From a virus, in the IMG/VR virus record IMGVR_UViG_3300020477_000043, positions 1 through 49,265 of that record: a DNA stretch of 49,265 nt; one strand, given 5' to 3'. Below the pieces are notes generated by a model. The model worked only from the letters and a program-made list of their open reading frames with translations, was not told the origin of the DNA and did not search any database. This document shows, piece after piece, positions 36,901 to 43,088 of this stretch (positions within the stretch are counted from its first letter, which is position 1; every line of letters begins with the position of its first letter). A program made the translations under genes and the position numbers.

Positions 36901-37270
36901 TCTGGAAACTTAAATGTGGGTCCCCAGATGATTTATCTATATTAACTTCACCACTTTCTACAGTTAATATAGTGCCATCGAATTGTAAATTTGCTTCCCC
37001 ATTTACAGCAGTACCAGTCCCAGTCAGAACATAGTTATCAGTGTTGTTGGTAATACTTACAGTACCCGCCCCTATAAGGTTGGTTTTAGTAATGTATTTT
37101 ACTTTATCTGGAGTTTCGGATACGTCTAAAACTAATATTAAATCTCCATCAGCAGCTTCAGATATGGATTCTTGATCAGAAAATATATCTTCATCAATTG
37201 ATGTAGCTTTTACATTTGTATCATGTAGATTACCCTTAGATAAACCACCTGACCTATACCTTCCTGGCAT
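30929..37270 (-). CDS. Giant modular tail fibre, 2113 residues, two C1q-like heads
   Basis: This is the largest gene in the window. After a short attachment part come beta-rich repeats. An ADTVGxMVxSNTExGI block appears at about 312-350 and again at 895-933. A longer block built on DITLDADGADVIFKDG...KGDDGGS occurs at about 513-597, 1118-1197 and, diverged, 1832-1900. A 13-residue motif (ELNIMDGVTA type) is repeated three times near 1307-1345. Two globular domains follow with the C1q/TNF-like pattern: one at about 1627-1778 (FTFGTSGYFLVTIQQEW), the other at the very end, 1962-2113 (GIFTFPSTGYWLVRFIGDF). Such heads often bind sugars or receptors. No S74 domain ends it, unlike its neighbours. 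It is probably a trimeric, receptor-binding fibre. Confidence 0.8.
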   Translation of the reverse strand: MPGRYRSGGLSKGNLHDTNVKATSIDEDIFSDQESISEAADGDLILVLDVSETPDKVKYITKTNLIGAGTVSITNNTDNYVLTGTGTAVNGEANLQFDGTILTVESGEVNIDKSSGDPHLSFQIGDTDKFTIGVDDSDSDKFKIDTGGTVGGATKFTLDSSGNVTIAGDLTVSGSSTASVATTVTITDNESTNEDNAIVFTSGGDVDGGNLGLESDGNLIYNPSTGRLTATQLAGTLQTAAQTNITSLGTLSALNIDNVAIDGATIGHSSDTDLITLADGNVTIAGELDLTTLDVSGNVDVDGVLEADSITVNGTALDEFIADTVGAMVNSNTESGITVAYQDGDNTLDFTVGTLNQDTTGNADTATLATNITASANNSTDETVYPTFVDGATGTQGLETDTGLTYNPSTGVLTTTSVTGNLTGNVTGNVSGTAATVTGAAQSAITSLGTLTALTVDDVAVDGKVITMTGSSSDTAVFTAGTNGTLTIETTDAAAAAANIQITADGTFEVDATSITLDSAGDIVLDADDADVVFKDGGTTIGTFTNSSSDFVMTAGVQDKDIIFKGDDGGSGITALTLDMSDAGKASFNGAINIGSVSNAGEDTDKFLVLDSSGNVDFRTGSEVASDIGAGSGSVSLTGSTNNTITTVTGSNAIAGEATFTYDGSDLKITEAVNDGNPSFQLGSADAESAKIQAVYDSGAQTLNYLEISTATADTGGDAGKIIFDVDGTDIATIDDGGIDLASGLNFTINGSAISTDNTMGDGFVIEDDDGTEVTLTENKEMKIIGSGVTTNWTDTSTGSDGDPYDLTITVDAAQTGITSLLATDIKIGEDDQTKIDFETADTINFYAGNENQLVLTDGYLTPSSNGIVDLGTDALEFNNAFFDGTVEADAYTVAGTALNEYIADTVGGMVGSNTETGIAVTYEDGDNTLDFVLGASQTTITSIYNASLKMGRDADNLIDFATTDNKIILRVNGVNEIELVENALSPVTSDGVALGTTSLMWSDLFLASGSVINFNNGDVTLTHSSNTLTVAGGTLATAALTASTGTFSGILKTDDTTDATSTTDGSLQTDGGLSVAKDVVIGNDVKLLSDSAVFNMGADNDFTITHDGTTGATIAGNPLILDSGGDITLDADGADVIFKDGSATTITVTNSSNDAVFTVGTQDKDFIVKGDDGGSAITALTLDMSNAGAATFNSAITGGGLLTTGGNIVIPDDGNIGSASDTDSIAIAANGNVTVSQSLTVSGNLTVTGTTTQVDTVTMNASNAVVFEGATADAHESTLTIVDPTADRTIYLPNQSGYLPVLAAVSTTQVSSTPEELNILDGVTASTSELNIMDGVTATTAEINLIDGGTARGTTAVASGDGILINDGGTMRMTNVDTVSTYFASHSVGGSNIVTTGALDSGSITSGFGAIDNGTSGIRTATFTAETAFVPDAADGATLGTASLEFSDLYLADGGVIYFGNDQEITLTHSADDGLILKHVGTGDGKEPSLTFQAGDNDIAADDVLGSIFFQAPDEGAGTDAILVAAGIEAVSEGDFSASSNATKLSFKTGSSEAAAEKVAISSAGNLSLTASNTELRFYEGSNYVGFEAPALSGDQIWVLPTGDGSNGQFIKTDGSGTLSFADAGGSFVGIKAYLNADLSISNNSATTLGDSNGSWTEVHDVGTIHDASTNPDRFTFGTSGYFLVTIQQEWAADSAGYREMKVTHTDTSNSNATNEILRDRILSTSNQATAISGGSTIFYADDGDDYLTVQLYQNSGAALNAEGGNDDSTFISISRLDLASSTGTTTGQSAGRVQIADGSGGFTSDSDLTFSTDTLTATKLSTTNISGSTITLDSAGDITLDAGGADLIFADDGTNLLKITNSSSDVVFQPQVDAKDIIFNQYDGNKIFSIDDGGFVGIHNSAAGPGEIRIYEDTDLGSHYTGFKAGNATASVSYVLPTADGNADDALTTNGSGTLSWAAAGGGITVADQWRLTATIDSTSADITSNLERIDDTGTGGMGSAMTQSSGIFTFPSTGYWLVRFIGDFDSVANDTTAQVNIQLTQNNSSYDTIANAATGTKNAARQTATCEVIVDVDDTANDKVKFATSSLSGDLLGATDNNLTTFMFIRLGDT
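33215..33331 (-). repeat. Three tandem 39-base repeats inside the giant fibre gene
   Basis: Three in-frame copies encode TPEELNILDGVTA, STSELNIMDGVTA and TTAEINLIDGGTA. Copies differ by several bases, so they are old. This repeat type is common in marine phage fibres and marks one repeating turn of the shaft. Confidence 0.75.
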
Positions 37271-37275
37271 TTAGT

Positions 37276-37602
37276 TTACCTCCCCCAGATAATACCTCGG
37301 ATTTTTGCATTAGTAGAACTACTGCGTAATATACTAATCTTTGTACCTATCCAAATGCCTTCATCAAAATAACCCTCTCCTGCAGGAATAAGCATACTGC
37401 TAGTTGTTGCATCCCCATCAAACTCAATGTATGCATCAGCTAATTCCACCACAAAGCTTATCTTATTACATTCTTCCATTGAACCAGCTAAAGAAACTGC
37501 ATCCTCTGCTGAACCGCTACTAGTGGTAAATGTGAAAGTCTTATGCTTTTGATAATTCTGTAAGGCTTCAATTTCTGATCGCCATGGTGCTTTATCTGCC
37601 AT
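37276..37602 (-). CDS. Small beta-rich protein before giant fibre
   Basis: The 108 residues (TFTFTTSSGSAEDAVSLAG, then ISFVVELADAYIEFDGDATT and a PAGEGYFDEGIWIGTKISIL stretch) look like a small beta sandwich. It may cap or decorate the fibre base, or bind ligand. The ATG at 37602 overlaps the stop of the upstream coiled-coil gene (TAATG), so it is co-translated. No family recognised. Confidence 0.6.
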   Translation of the reverse strand: MADKAPWRSEIEALQNYQKHKTFTFTTSSGSAEDAVSLAGSMEECNKISFVVELADAYIEFDGDATTSSMLIPAGEGYFDEGIWIGTKISILRSSSTNAKIRGIIWGR

Positions 37603-38744
37603 TACTCTCCTCCTTCTTTAAACTTCAATAAAGTAGGAACTGCATTACCTAAATTTCGCGTTCGTATATTTTCTTTGCCTTGTGGCATTTTGAAACCCTC
37701 TCTTTTGGATATTGCTCCCATACTTAAATATCGTGGCCTAGAAAGTTCCTTCCTGAAATCCCTATTAACCATTCGTAAATAATTGTTTTCTTTGATTAAA
37801 CCTTCTATAACACCACCCATTTCTGAAATAGTGTTTTTCATAGTGGTAACATCCTTAGATAATTTACCTTTAATGTTTTGAGTTTTTGAATCCTCATTTT
37901 CCAAATTTGTTATCCACTCTCTTAATTTAATTTCAACACTATCTGCATCTTCTAATTGCTTACTTACATCTTCTGCTTCACGCTTCCAAAAAATCAATTG
38001 ATCTTTAATTGCTTTAACTTCTTTTTTTAGCTCTTGATTTATTGTACTATTCTTATTTGCAAAAGTTTGTAATTCTATATTTTTTCTCAATATAACTTTT
38101 GCATCTTCTTCTGCGGATATTTTAGCTGATTTATTTTCAGATAAGTCTTGTAATAAACTTTGATTCTCAGCCTTTAAATTTGTTATGTCTTTATTTAAGT
38201 TAGAAATCTCATGCCCTTTTGAAAAAGCATTATTTGACATATCCTCTAATTCTTTTTTGGTTTTTACTAGAAAATTTGTAGCAGATAATCTTTCCTGATC
38301 TATCCTGCTTAATTCATCTAATCGTGTTTGATTTTCTTCTAAGGTGTTTTTAAGTGATGCTATTTCAGCGTGTAAATTTGTGTTTTCTGTTTGTATCGCT
38401 TTATCTTTTTCTCTTTGAACGTTTAAATCACCTATTTCTTTCTTTAATCTAGGTATTTCCTTCATAAAAAGTTCTTGATCAGAAACAGTAGACCTTAAAG
38501 CGATTAACTCTACTTCTAATTTAGATTTCTTTTTTTGAGAAGTTTGGAGCTTATCTCTTTCAACATTTAATTTGCGATAAGCCGCATCTCGTTCTTCTTC
38601 TAAAACTTTTAATTTATCTATTTCATTTGATAAATCAGAAATGCGACTTTTATATTTATCTTCTAATGCCTCATTTTTAATAACTATAGGCGAGGCTTGT
38701 AATTTTACTTTATGTTTTTTATTAACAAAATCATTAAGCTTCAT
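37602..38744 (-). CDS. Long coiled-coil protein
   Basis: Of 380 residues, about 30-330 form a nearly uninterrupted coiled coil with strong heptads (YRKLNVERDKLQTSQKKKSK, NENTNLHAEI-type segments). The ends are short and globular (FVNKKHKVKLQ; RTRNLGNAVPTLLKF). A rod of this size (about 45 nm at 0.15 nm per residue) could be a structural fibre, an internal scaffold or an adaptor for the giant fibre. It resembles SMC-like rods only in being coiled coil and has no ATPase. The function is unknown. Confidence 0.65.
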   Translation of the reverse strand: MKLNDFVNKKHKVKLQASPIVIKNEALEDKYKSRISDLSNEIDKLKVLEEERDAAYRKLNVERDKLQTSQKKKSKLEVELIALRSTVSDQELFMKEIPRLKKEIGDLNVQREKDKAIQTENTNLHAEIASLKNTLEENQTRLDELSRIDQERLSATNFLVKTKKELEDMSNNAFSKGHEISNLNKDITNLKAENQSLLQDLSENKSAKISAEEDAKVILRKNIELQTFANKNSTINQELKKEVKAIKDQLIFWKREAEDVSKQLEDADSVEIKLREWITNLENEDSKTQNIKGKLSKDVTTMKNTISEMGGVIEGLIKENNYLRMVNRDFRKELSRPRYLSMGAISKREGFKMPQGKENIRTRNLGNAVPTLLKFKEGGE

Positions 38745-39123
38745 ATTGAGGTTGAGCCTCAGATGCTATAAATGGATTCCCAGAAAACTCTCGTGAATTT
38801 ACAAGATTTTTTATCCATTCTTCAGGGTCGTCTGATTTTGATATCATGGTTACATTACCTTTTGTTTCAATTGAAATATCACCTTCAATAATCATTTCTA
38901 AATGTGCCTCATGCTGTGGGGCATGAAATTGAGGTGTAATTGAATTATCTAAAAACTTATACCATATATCGGCAATTAAATCGTCTTGTGCTAGTGGTTG
39001 ATTTTTATAATAAACGGGAACTAAATACCCATTTGGCTTTGGTTCCTCTTTTTTTACTTCTACTGCTTTTTTAACAGCAGGTTTTTCAGTCGTGCTTTTT
39101 TTAGTGGTTTCTTTTTTAACCAT
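38734..39123 (-). CDS. Hypothetical protein with Lys/Thr-rich head
   Basis: The 129 residues begin with a disordered Lys/Thr/Glu tail (KKETTKKSTTEKPAVKK). A small folded part follows (YLVPVYYKNQPLAQDDLIAD, then FHAPQHEAHLEMIIEGDISI). The N-terminal tail may bind DNA or act as a flexible linker in the virion. It overlaps the coiled-coil gene start by 11 bases. No family recognised. Confidence 0.55.
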   Translation of the reverse strand: MVKKETTKKSTTEKPAVKKAVEVKKEEPKPNGYLVPVYYKNQPLAQDDLIADIWYKFLDNSITPQFHAPQHEAHLEMIIEGDISIETKGNVTMISKSDDPEEWIKNLVNSREFSGNPFIASEAQPQYEA

Positions 39124-39143
39124 TTGTATCTCCTCTATTTTAA

Positions 39144-39806
39144 CTAAGCTTCGTTGTTTTTAAAAAAATCTTGGACTTTTTGCATGGATGATTTTCTAAC
39201 GCGTTTCCCTTTTCTTTTTAACGCTTCAGCAACTTGTCTGTCAAATTCACGTTGTTGTGAAGTAGGTAATTTGTTTCTTTCTTTATTTGCCTCTGCTATA
39301 GTCCCACCAAACCACCAACCAGCCAAAGCAGATTCTAAAGCACCATATTTTTGAAGTGATTCTTGATCTTTAGTTGATATAAGCTCCTCAATTTCTTTTT
39401 CATCAACCTCTAATTCACCCTGTAGGTTTTTTTGTTGATAATCATCATGCCATGAAAATTTAACGTGTTTTTTATCCCTCATCAATTGAGTAGCATATTC
39501 AATAGCTTCCTCAAGACCTTTATCATTATAATCAAAATCTTTATCGTTGACTTTGCCTTTTAAAATAGTTTTAAAAATATTAAGAGGGTTCATGCCTATA
39601 TCCTTTATGTCATTATACTTTATTAAATGCTGTAATAGTTTTTCTACAGGCTCATTTGCTAAAGATAAAGCTTCTACATTGTTATGATATTGTCTAGCAC
39701 GATATTCTGCTTCAGATTTAGCGGCATCTTCACGAGTTTGTCCCTCCTGAATATCTAAATCTGGGTCTTTTATAAGAGTTTCAAATATATCTTGGGCTAA
39801 TGACAA
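39144..39806 (-). CDS. Hypothetical helical protein
   Basis: This 220-residue, highly charged, mostly helical protein has no motif I recognise. It contains a short aromatic/Gly segment (ALAGWWFGGTIAEANKERNK) and a basic C-terminal helix (EALKRKGKRVRKSSMQKVQD). It lies directly after the SNase-like gene, with a one-base gap, so the two may act together. The function is unknown. Confidence 0.55.
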   Translation of the reverse strand: MSLAQDIFETLIKDPDLDIQEGQTREDAAKSEAEYRARQYHNNVEALSLANEPVEKLLQHLIKYNDIKDIGMNPLNIFKTILKGKVNDKDFDYNDKGLEEAIEYATQLMRDKKHVKFSWHDDYQQKNLQGELEVDEKEIEELISTKDQESLQKYGALESALAGWWFGGTIAEANKERNKLPTSQQREFDRQVAEALKRKGKRVRKSSMQKVQDFFKNNEA

Positions 39807-39807
39807 T

Positions 39808-40221
39808 TTACCCCTCCAACAAACCTTGGTTAATTAATTTTTGTTTATTTATCATATGTAAGGCTTCTAATTCATCTTTGCTCCCACCAAAGTAGGGAAC
39901 TGCAAATCCTTCCTCACACATCTTTTGATTTATACTTATTGTTTCGTCATCTTTATATAAAACACCTAATATCCTACCAAACTTACCCCTATCTTTACTT
40001 TTAAGTCTTATAGATGATGACTCACAAATATTTTTTAAATATTCTTTAGATATAAGACCTCTTACTTTTTCTTCTTTGTTTCGAGTTCTTGATTCGGGGG
40101 TGTCTATACCATGTAGTCTTACACGCTGTTTTGATAACACAACATTAAAGCCTAAATGGATATCTACATCAACTGTATCCCCGTCTATAACACGATCCAC
40201 TGTTACTTTATACTCATACAT
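39808..40221 (-). CDS. Staphylococcal nuclease-like (SNase) protein
   Basis: The 137-residue Ca-dependent nuclease fold is clear: VIDGDTVDVDI with D20, RVRLHGIDTPESR with R35, D40, T41 and E43, and KFGRILGVLY with R83. These match the catalytic set of Staphylococcus nuclease (D21, R35, D40, T41, E43, R87) with almost the same numbering. All key residues are present, so it should cut DNA or RNA. There is no signal peptide. In a phage it might degrade host DNA or act in the virion. Its promoter-like box lies 18 bases before the ATG. Confidence 0.88.
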   Translation of the reverse strand: MYEYKVTVDRVIDGDTVDVDIHLGFNVVLSKQRVRLHGIDTPESRTRNKEEKVRGLISKEYLKNICESSSIRLKSKDRGKFGRILGVLYKDDETISINQKMCEEGFAVPYFGGSKDELEALHMINKQKLINQGLLEG

Positions 40222-40239
40222 TTCTAAACCTCTACTATC

Positions 40240-40249
40240 ATTATACTAA
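40240..40249 (-). promoter_or_regulatory. Predicted promoter, TTAGTATAAT box
   Basis: On the minus strand TTAGTATAAT overlaps the stop codon of the upstream membrane gene and lies 18 bases before the SNase ATG, with AGAGG between. It would drive SNase and the genes downstream into the virion cluster. Confidence 0.55.
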
Positions 40250-40471
40250 GCTGTAGATAAATACTCCTAAAACTGATGCTACAGCTATAGTTCCTAATAG
40301 AACAAAAAGAATATTTCGCTCTAATGTTTTAATTAATGTTATTTGTTTTGCTAGTGAATGTATTTCTGATCTTAACGCCCCAAAATTACTTAACATTAAA
40401 TCTTCTTTTTCTTTAGCTGTTAAAGCACCATTTGAAAGGGTGTTAGTATCATTATCGTTTTTGTTTATCAA
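40241..40471 (-). CDS. Small membrane-anchored protein
   Basis: The 76 residues have a polar, helical front (SEIHSLAKQITLIKTLERNI) and one C-terminal membrane helix (about 53-76), ending in the membrane. This layout resembles XhlA-type or other holin-accessory proteins, but no lysin lies next to it. The stop codon is inside the promoter box for the SNase gene. A lysis role is possible but unproven. Confidence 0.55.
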   Translation of the reverse strand: MINKNDNDTNTLSNGALTAKEKEDLMLSNFGALRSEIHSLAKQITLIKTLERNILFVLLGTIAVASVLGVFIYSLV

Positions 40472-40586
40472 ATTGTTTTTTACCTAGTTTCCTTTGTTTG
40501 TTTGAACAAACGTAACAAATTTTGTTAGGTTTTTTAGAATGTAGTTTGGCTCCACATTTACAGCGTATCCATGATCTTCTTGCCAT
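40452..40586 (-). CDS. Very small zinc-ribbon protein (44 aa)
   Basis: ATG at 40586 opens a 44-codon frame with CKC at residues 9-11 and CYVC at 24-27 in a lysine-rich chain (MARRSWIRCKCGAKLHSKK). The paired cysteines and the basic background are typical of a mini zinc ribbon that binds nucleic acid. A longer 79-codon frame in another register covers the same bases and runs into the next gene, but it shows no motif. The overlap of 20 bases with the membrane gene fits local coupling. The SD is weak. Confidence 0.6.
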   Translation of the reverse strand: MARRSWIRCKCGAKLHSKKPNKICYVCSNKQRKLGKKQFDKQKR

Positions 40587-40595
40587 AATAAAAAG

Positions 40596-40922
40596 TTACC
40601 ATTTAACTTTGTTGGCCCAATATGCTGCTGACATTTTGCCACGTTTGATGTTTTTTTTATGTCTATCTTTGAAGGCTTTCCTTCTAGCCTTTTCAGCTTT
40701 AGTATCGCTTTTGCTAGGATCACCCTCTCCGCTTACGCCTTGTTGACCAAAACGAATAAGTTTTGTTTTACCATCATCTCTAGCTAATACAGCATGAGAT
40801 TTAGTTGGATGTTTAGGTGTCCTTTTAGGTTTATTATACCCTTGAAAAGTTTCTTTTCCTCTGGATACCTCTTTTTTTAATATAGATTTAAAAATGTTTA
40901 TTGCATAATTTAAATCATTCAT
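40596..40922 (-). CDS. Small basic phage protein, conserved-looking
   Basis: This 108-residue basic protein has a C-terminal block, IRFGQQGVSGEGDPSKSDTK, then RRKAFKDRHKKNIKRGKMSA and AYWANKVKW. I recognise it as a recurrent motif in marine phage proteins of unknown function, probably nucleic-acid binding. The N-terminal helix (YAINIFKSILKKEV) is amphipathic. It starts the cluster downstream of the membrane protein gene. Confidence 0.7.
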   Translation of the reverse strand: MNDLNYAINIFKSILKKEVSRGKETFQGYNKPKRTPKHPTKSHAVLARDDGKTKLIRFGQQGVSGEGDPSKSDTKAEKARRKAFKDRHKKNIKRGKMSAAYWANKVKW

Positions 40923-40941
40923 TTTTTTCTAACTATTACTA

Positions 40942-42282
40942 TTATTCATTACTTAATGTTTCAGTAGGTGTTCCAATTGCCACCTCTACATTATCAGATA
41001 CGTTCCAATTAGCCGCTGTTACGCTTTGATGAATCTTAAATTCCTTTGTTGCAAACCCATTGTTAAGCCCGATCTCATTTAAAGAAATGGTTAAAGTTCC
41101 TATTTTCATTCTATCAAATACACAAGCTCCACCCTCAGTATATAAATTACTTAAAAATAACTTACCAATTTTTCCATTGGTACCACTTGTAGGAGCATCT
41201 ATATGTATTCTGTCATATGAGCCTCCAGAGGTTACCATTGCCTCTGCTTGATGATGACCGCCACCAATTGCCCTCATGCGAGAAGTACCTGGGCTTTGAT
41301 TTATACTTTGTCCATCACTGGCATTGCCTATGACGTTAATGGTGTGGGCCGTCGTGTTGTCGAAATAAAGTTGCGAACATCTAGATTTTTCAAGAACCAT
41401 TTCGCCTATCTCTAAGTAAGTGCTAGTTCCACCACCTATCACAGTACCTCCAATTAATACAGCAGTACTGGTCGCAGCTGTCCCGCTAGCAGAAGTATGG
41501 GCAGTTGAAGATGGTAAAGCTGAATTAGCATACACTGTACCTACTGATACGTTCTCAATTCTTATCTCTCTAACAGGTACAACACCTAATACAATCCTTA
41601 ACGTGTTGTCTTCTTTATTTTCTTTCCTAAATGCCAACATTTCTTCTAGTTTAGCCGAAGGTGCATCTGTTGGAGCTGCATATACTCCAGCATCTCCATT
41701 CCTAAATGACCGATCTGCCAAAACTGTTTCATTAACTACAACACCAGTTCCTACAGTGGAACCAGCAAAGAGTAAACCAACAGCCATTTGTGGACTAAAT
41801 CCTAATGTTCTTAATAAAGAATATGGAGATTTAAGTATATTAAATGTAGTTTTCCATTTAGCTGATTCTTCATTCAAATAATTTATTTTGGCTAATAACC
41901 AGTTTCTTCCTCTAACTGCCACTCTATATGTTTTTATAGGCAATCTTATAATAGCCATTGGTGTAGCTTTAATATCTCTTATATAAAAAGCTAATCCTGC
42001 GACAATTAATGTACTTGAACCAGCAACTGCATAAATTAAATTAACAGTTAAAAATGTCAAAATGGTTTGTATATTTGCTTGTGTAACATTAATAATTGTA
42101 CCAGTTATTACAATAGGAAATACTGATGCTATATATGGCATTGGATCAATATAAGATAATACTAAACCTAAAATACCTATAGCAATTAACAATACTGAAA
42201 GTGTATATTTCGCAATCTTTCCAAAAGTAGCCGCTAAAGAATGTGAAAATATATCTTTCATAACTTTTTTAAATAAACCCAT
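40942..42282 (-). CDS. Membrane protein with large beta-rich C-terminal part
   Basis: This 446-residue protein has several hydrophobic segments in its first 110 residues (about 27-46, 48-66, 75-105) and another near 163-183. A Gly/Thr/Ser-rich, beta-looking C-terminal half follows (SRMRAIGGGHHQAEAMVTSG, then GTNGKIGKLFLSNLY). It could be a surface, membrane-targeting or virion protein. No family is recognised. It has its own GTATAAT box and lies downstream of the hairpin-rich gap. Confidence 0.6.
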   Translation of the reverse strand: MGLFKKVMKDIFSHSLAATFGKIAKYTLSVLLIAIGILGLVLSYIDPMPYIASVFPIVITGTIINVTQANIQTILTFLTVNLIYAVAGSSTLIVAGLAFYIRDIKATPMAIIRLPIKTYRVAVRGRNWLLAKINYLNEESAKWKTTFNILKSPYSLLRTLGFSPQMAVGLLFAGSTVGTGVVVNETVLADRSFRNGDAGVYAAPTDAPSAKLEEMLAFRKENKEDNTLRIVLGVVPVREIRIENVSVGTVYANSALPSSTAHTSASGTAATSTAVLIGGTVIGGGTSTYLEIGEMVLEKSRCSQLYFDNTTAHTINVIGNASDGQSINQSPGTSRMRAIGGGHHQAEAMVTSGGSYDRIHIDAPTSGTNGKIGKLFLSNLYTEGGACVFDRMKIGTLTISLNEIGLNNGFATKEFKIHQSVTAANWNVSDNVEVAIGTPTETLSNE

Positions 42283-42346
42283 TTTTAAAACATCCTCCTG
42301 GAATTACAAATTGTTTTTAGATGCCAAATTAACAAACTCCTAAATT

Positions 42347-42353
42347 ATTATAC
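42347..42353 (-). promoter_or_regulatory. Predicted promoter, GTATAAT box
   Basis: On the minus strand AGAGTATAAT lies about 64 bases before the membrane protein ATG at 42282. It fits the GTATAAT core of the other boxes. The hairpins lie upstream of it on the same strand. Confidence 0.45.
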
Positions 42354-42410
42354 TCTTACTAAATGAAATATTTTTTAAAATTTGTAGTAATTATATATTT
42401 ATATATTATT

Positions 42411-42448
42411 TATAACCTGAAACCCCCTAAAGGGGTTTCATGGTTATA
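42411..42448. terminator. Hairpin 1, 16-bp stem with one bulge
   Basis: TATAACC plus TGAAACCCC (42411-42426) pairs with GGGGTTTCA (42432-42440), a bulged T and GGTTATA (42442-42448). The loop is CTAAA. AT-rich flanks surround the GC core, so it may terminate transcripts on either strand. Confidence 0.7.
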
Positions 42449-42473
42449 TTAAAATATTATTATTATTTAAGAA

Positions 42474-42510
42474 TAACCTCCAACCCCCTTATAGGGGGGT
42501 TGGATGGTTA
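42474..42510. terminator. Hairpin 2, bulged stem like hairpin 1
   Basis: TAACCT plus CCAACCCCC (42474-42488) pairs with GGGGGTTGG (42495-42503), A, a bulged T and GGTTA (42506-42510). The bulge and the outer arms copy hairpin 1 while the core differs, so the two may be duplicated elements. Confidence 0.7.
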
Positions 42511-42566
42511 TGTATATTTATTAGATATATTATATTATGCTATTCCACCACCCCAATATTACTTTT

Positions 42567-42584
42567 AAAGGCACGGCCTTTTTT
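42567..42584 (+). terminator. Small intrinsic terminator-like hairpin
   Basis: AAAGGC (42567-42572) pairs with GCCTTT (42576-42581) around ACG, followed by T's on the plus strand. It is oriented for rightward transcripts, although no rightward gene precedes it. It may stop antisense or spurious transcription. Confidence 0.5.
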
Positions 42585-42590
42585 ATATTT

Positions 42591-42622
42591 ATAACATAAC
42601 CCCCTATAAGGGGTTATGTTAT
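42591..42622. terminator. Hairpin 3, perfect 13-bp stem
   Basis: ATAACATAACCCC (42591-42603) pairs with GGGGTTATGTTAT (42610-42622) around CTATAA. It lies 12 bases after the stop of the HAD-like gene (minus strand), a natural terminator place. A short T/A-rich tract follows on that strand. Confidence 0.7.
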
Positions 42623-42633
42623 AATTCATAATA

Positions 42634-43002
42634 TTACATTGAACAACCGCAATTACATACACATAATAAATGTTGGTATATGCTCAAGAATTCTTCTGAA
42701 GTAAAAACTTTTTTGAATCTTAATAAATATTTTTTATCTTGTTCTTTCCTGTTATCTATTGCAAAAGAACCATATGGCACTTTTTGATATAATTCTTTTT
42801 TAGTACCATAAGTAATATCTAAGTCTGGAAATAATTGTTTTGAATATTTCTCAGCCCATTTTTTCCCAAACACACTCCAGATCACAAGTTTAAAATTATA
42901 ACTACTTAAACCCTCTTGTAATACCTTTACTAATTCTTTATTTACCTCTAACCCCATTGCCCAATTGATTAATGTTTCGTCAGCGTCAACATAGAATTTC
43001 AT
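42634..43002 (-). CDS. HAD-like phosphatase-fold protein
   Basis: The start is ATG 43002 (122 residues) with GGGG upstream. A Met at 43014 would lie too close to the promoter. The N-terminus FYVDADETL is the D-x-D-x-T/V motif of the HAD superfamily (D6, D8). A VIWSV strand with Ser follows as motif II, and FAIDNRK gives the acidic late motif. Such small phage HADs include 5'-nucleotidase and kinase-phosphatase relatives; the substrate cannot be told. The tail is Cys-rich (CVCNCGC). It is the only gene leaving leftward from the divergent promoter before the hairpins. Confidence 0.7.
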   Translation of the reverse strand: MKFYVDADETLINWAMGLEVNKELVKVLQEGLSSYNFKLVIWSVFGKKWAEKYSKQLFPDLDITYGTKKELYQKVPYGSFAIDNRKEQDKKYLLRFKKVFTSEEFLSIYQHLLCVCNCGCSM

Positions 43003-43017
43003 AATGTACCCCATTAA

Positions 43018-43027
43018 ATTATACTAA
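43018..43027 (-). promoter_or_regulatory. Divergent promoter, leftward TTAGTATAAT
   Basis: On the minus strand TTAGTATAAT sits 15 bases before the HAD-like ATG. Its partner on the plus strand lies 14 bases away. The leader would be only about 9 bases, with the ribosome site almost at the transcript start. Confidence 0.6.
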
Positions 43028-43037
43028 TGTTGACTAG

Positions 43038-43047
43038 TTGGTATAAT
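43038..43047 (+). promoter_or_regulatory. Divergent promoter, rightward TTGGTATAAT
   Basis: A perfect extended -10 (TG-G-TATAAT) on the plus strand, 41 bases before the ATG of the first rightward gene. It starts the small-protein, thyX, SET and amt operon. Confidence 0.65.
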
Positions 43048-43088
43048 GTGTGTTAAATAATAATAATTATATAATATTAGGATTTATA

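Larger units (their letters stand above)
42283..42633. other. 350-base gap holding a promoter box and four hairpins
   Basis: No gene is seen. The gap is very AT-rich, with a leftward GTATAAT box at 42347-42353 and, between 42411 and 42622, four hairpins described separately. Hairpins 1 and 2 share the outer arms ATAACC/GGTTAT with one bulged T. It separates the HAD-like gene from the membrane/virion cluster and may insulate two transcripts. Confidence 0.7.

Noticed and set aside
30929-37270. Many rightward open frames of 60-143 codons opposite the giant fibre
   Set aside because: They are shadows of the Thr/Ser/Asp-rich coding strand, rich in Val, Ser and Pro, without ribosome sites or motifs.
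40484-40723. 79-codon leftward frame overlapping two genes
   Set aside because: It lies in another register over the conserved 108-residue gene and the 44-residue zinc ribbon, and shows no motif of its own.
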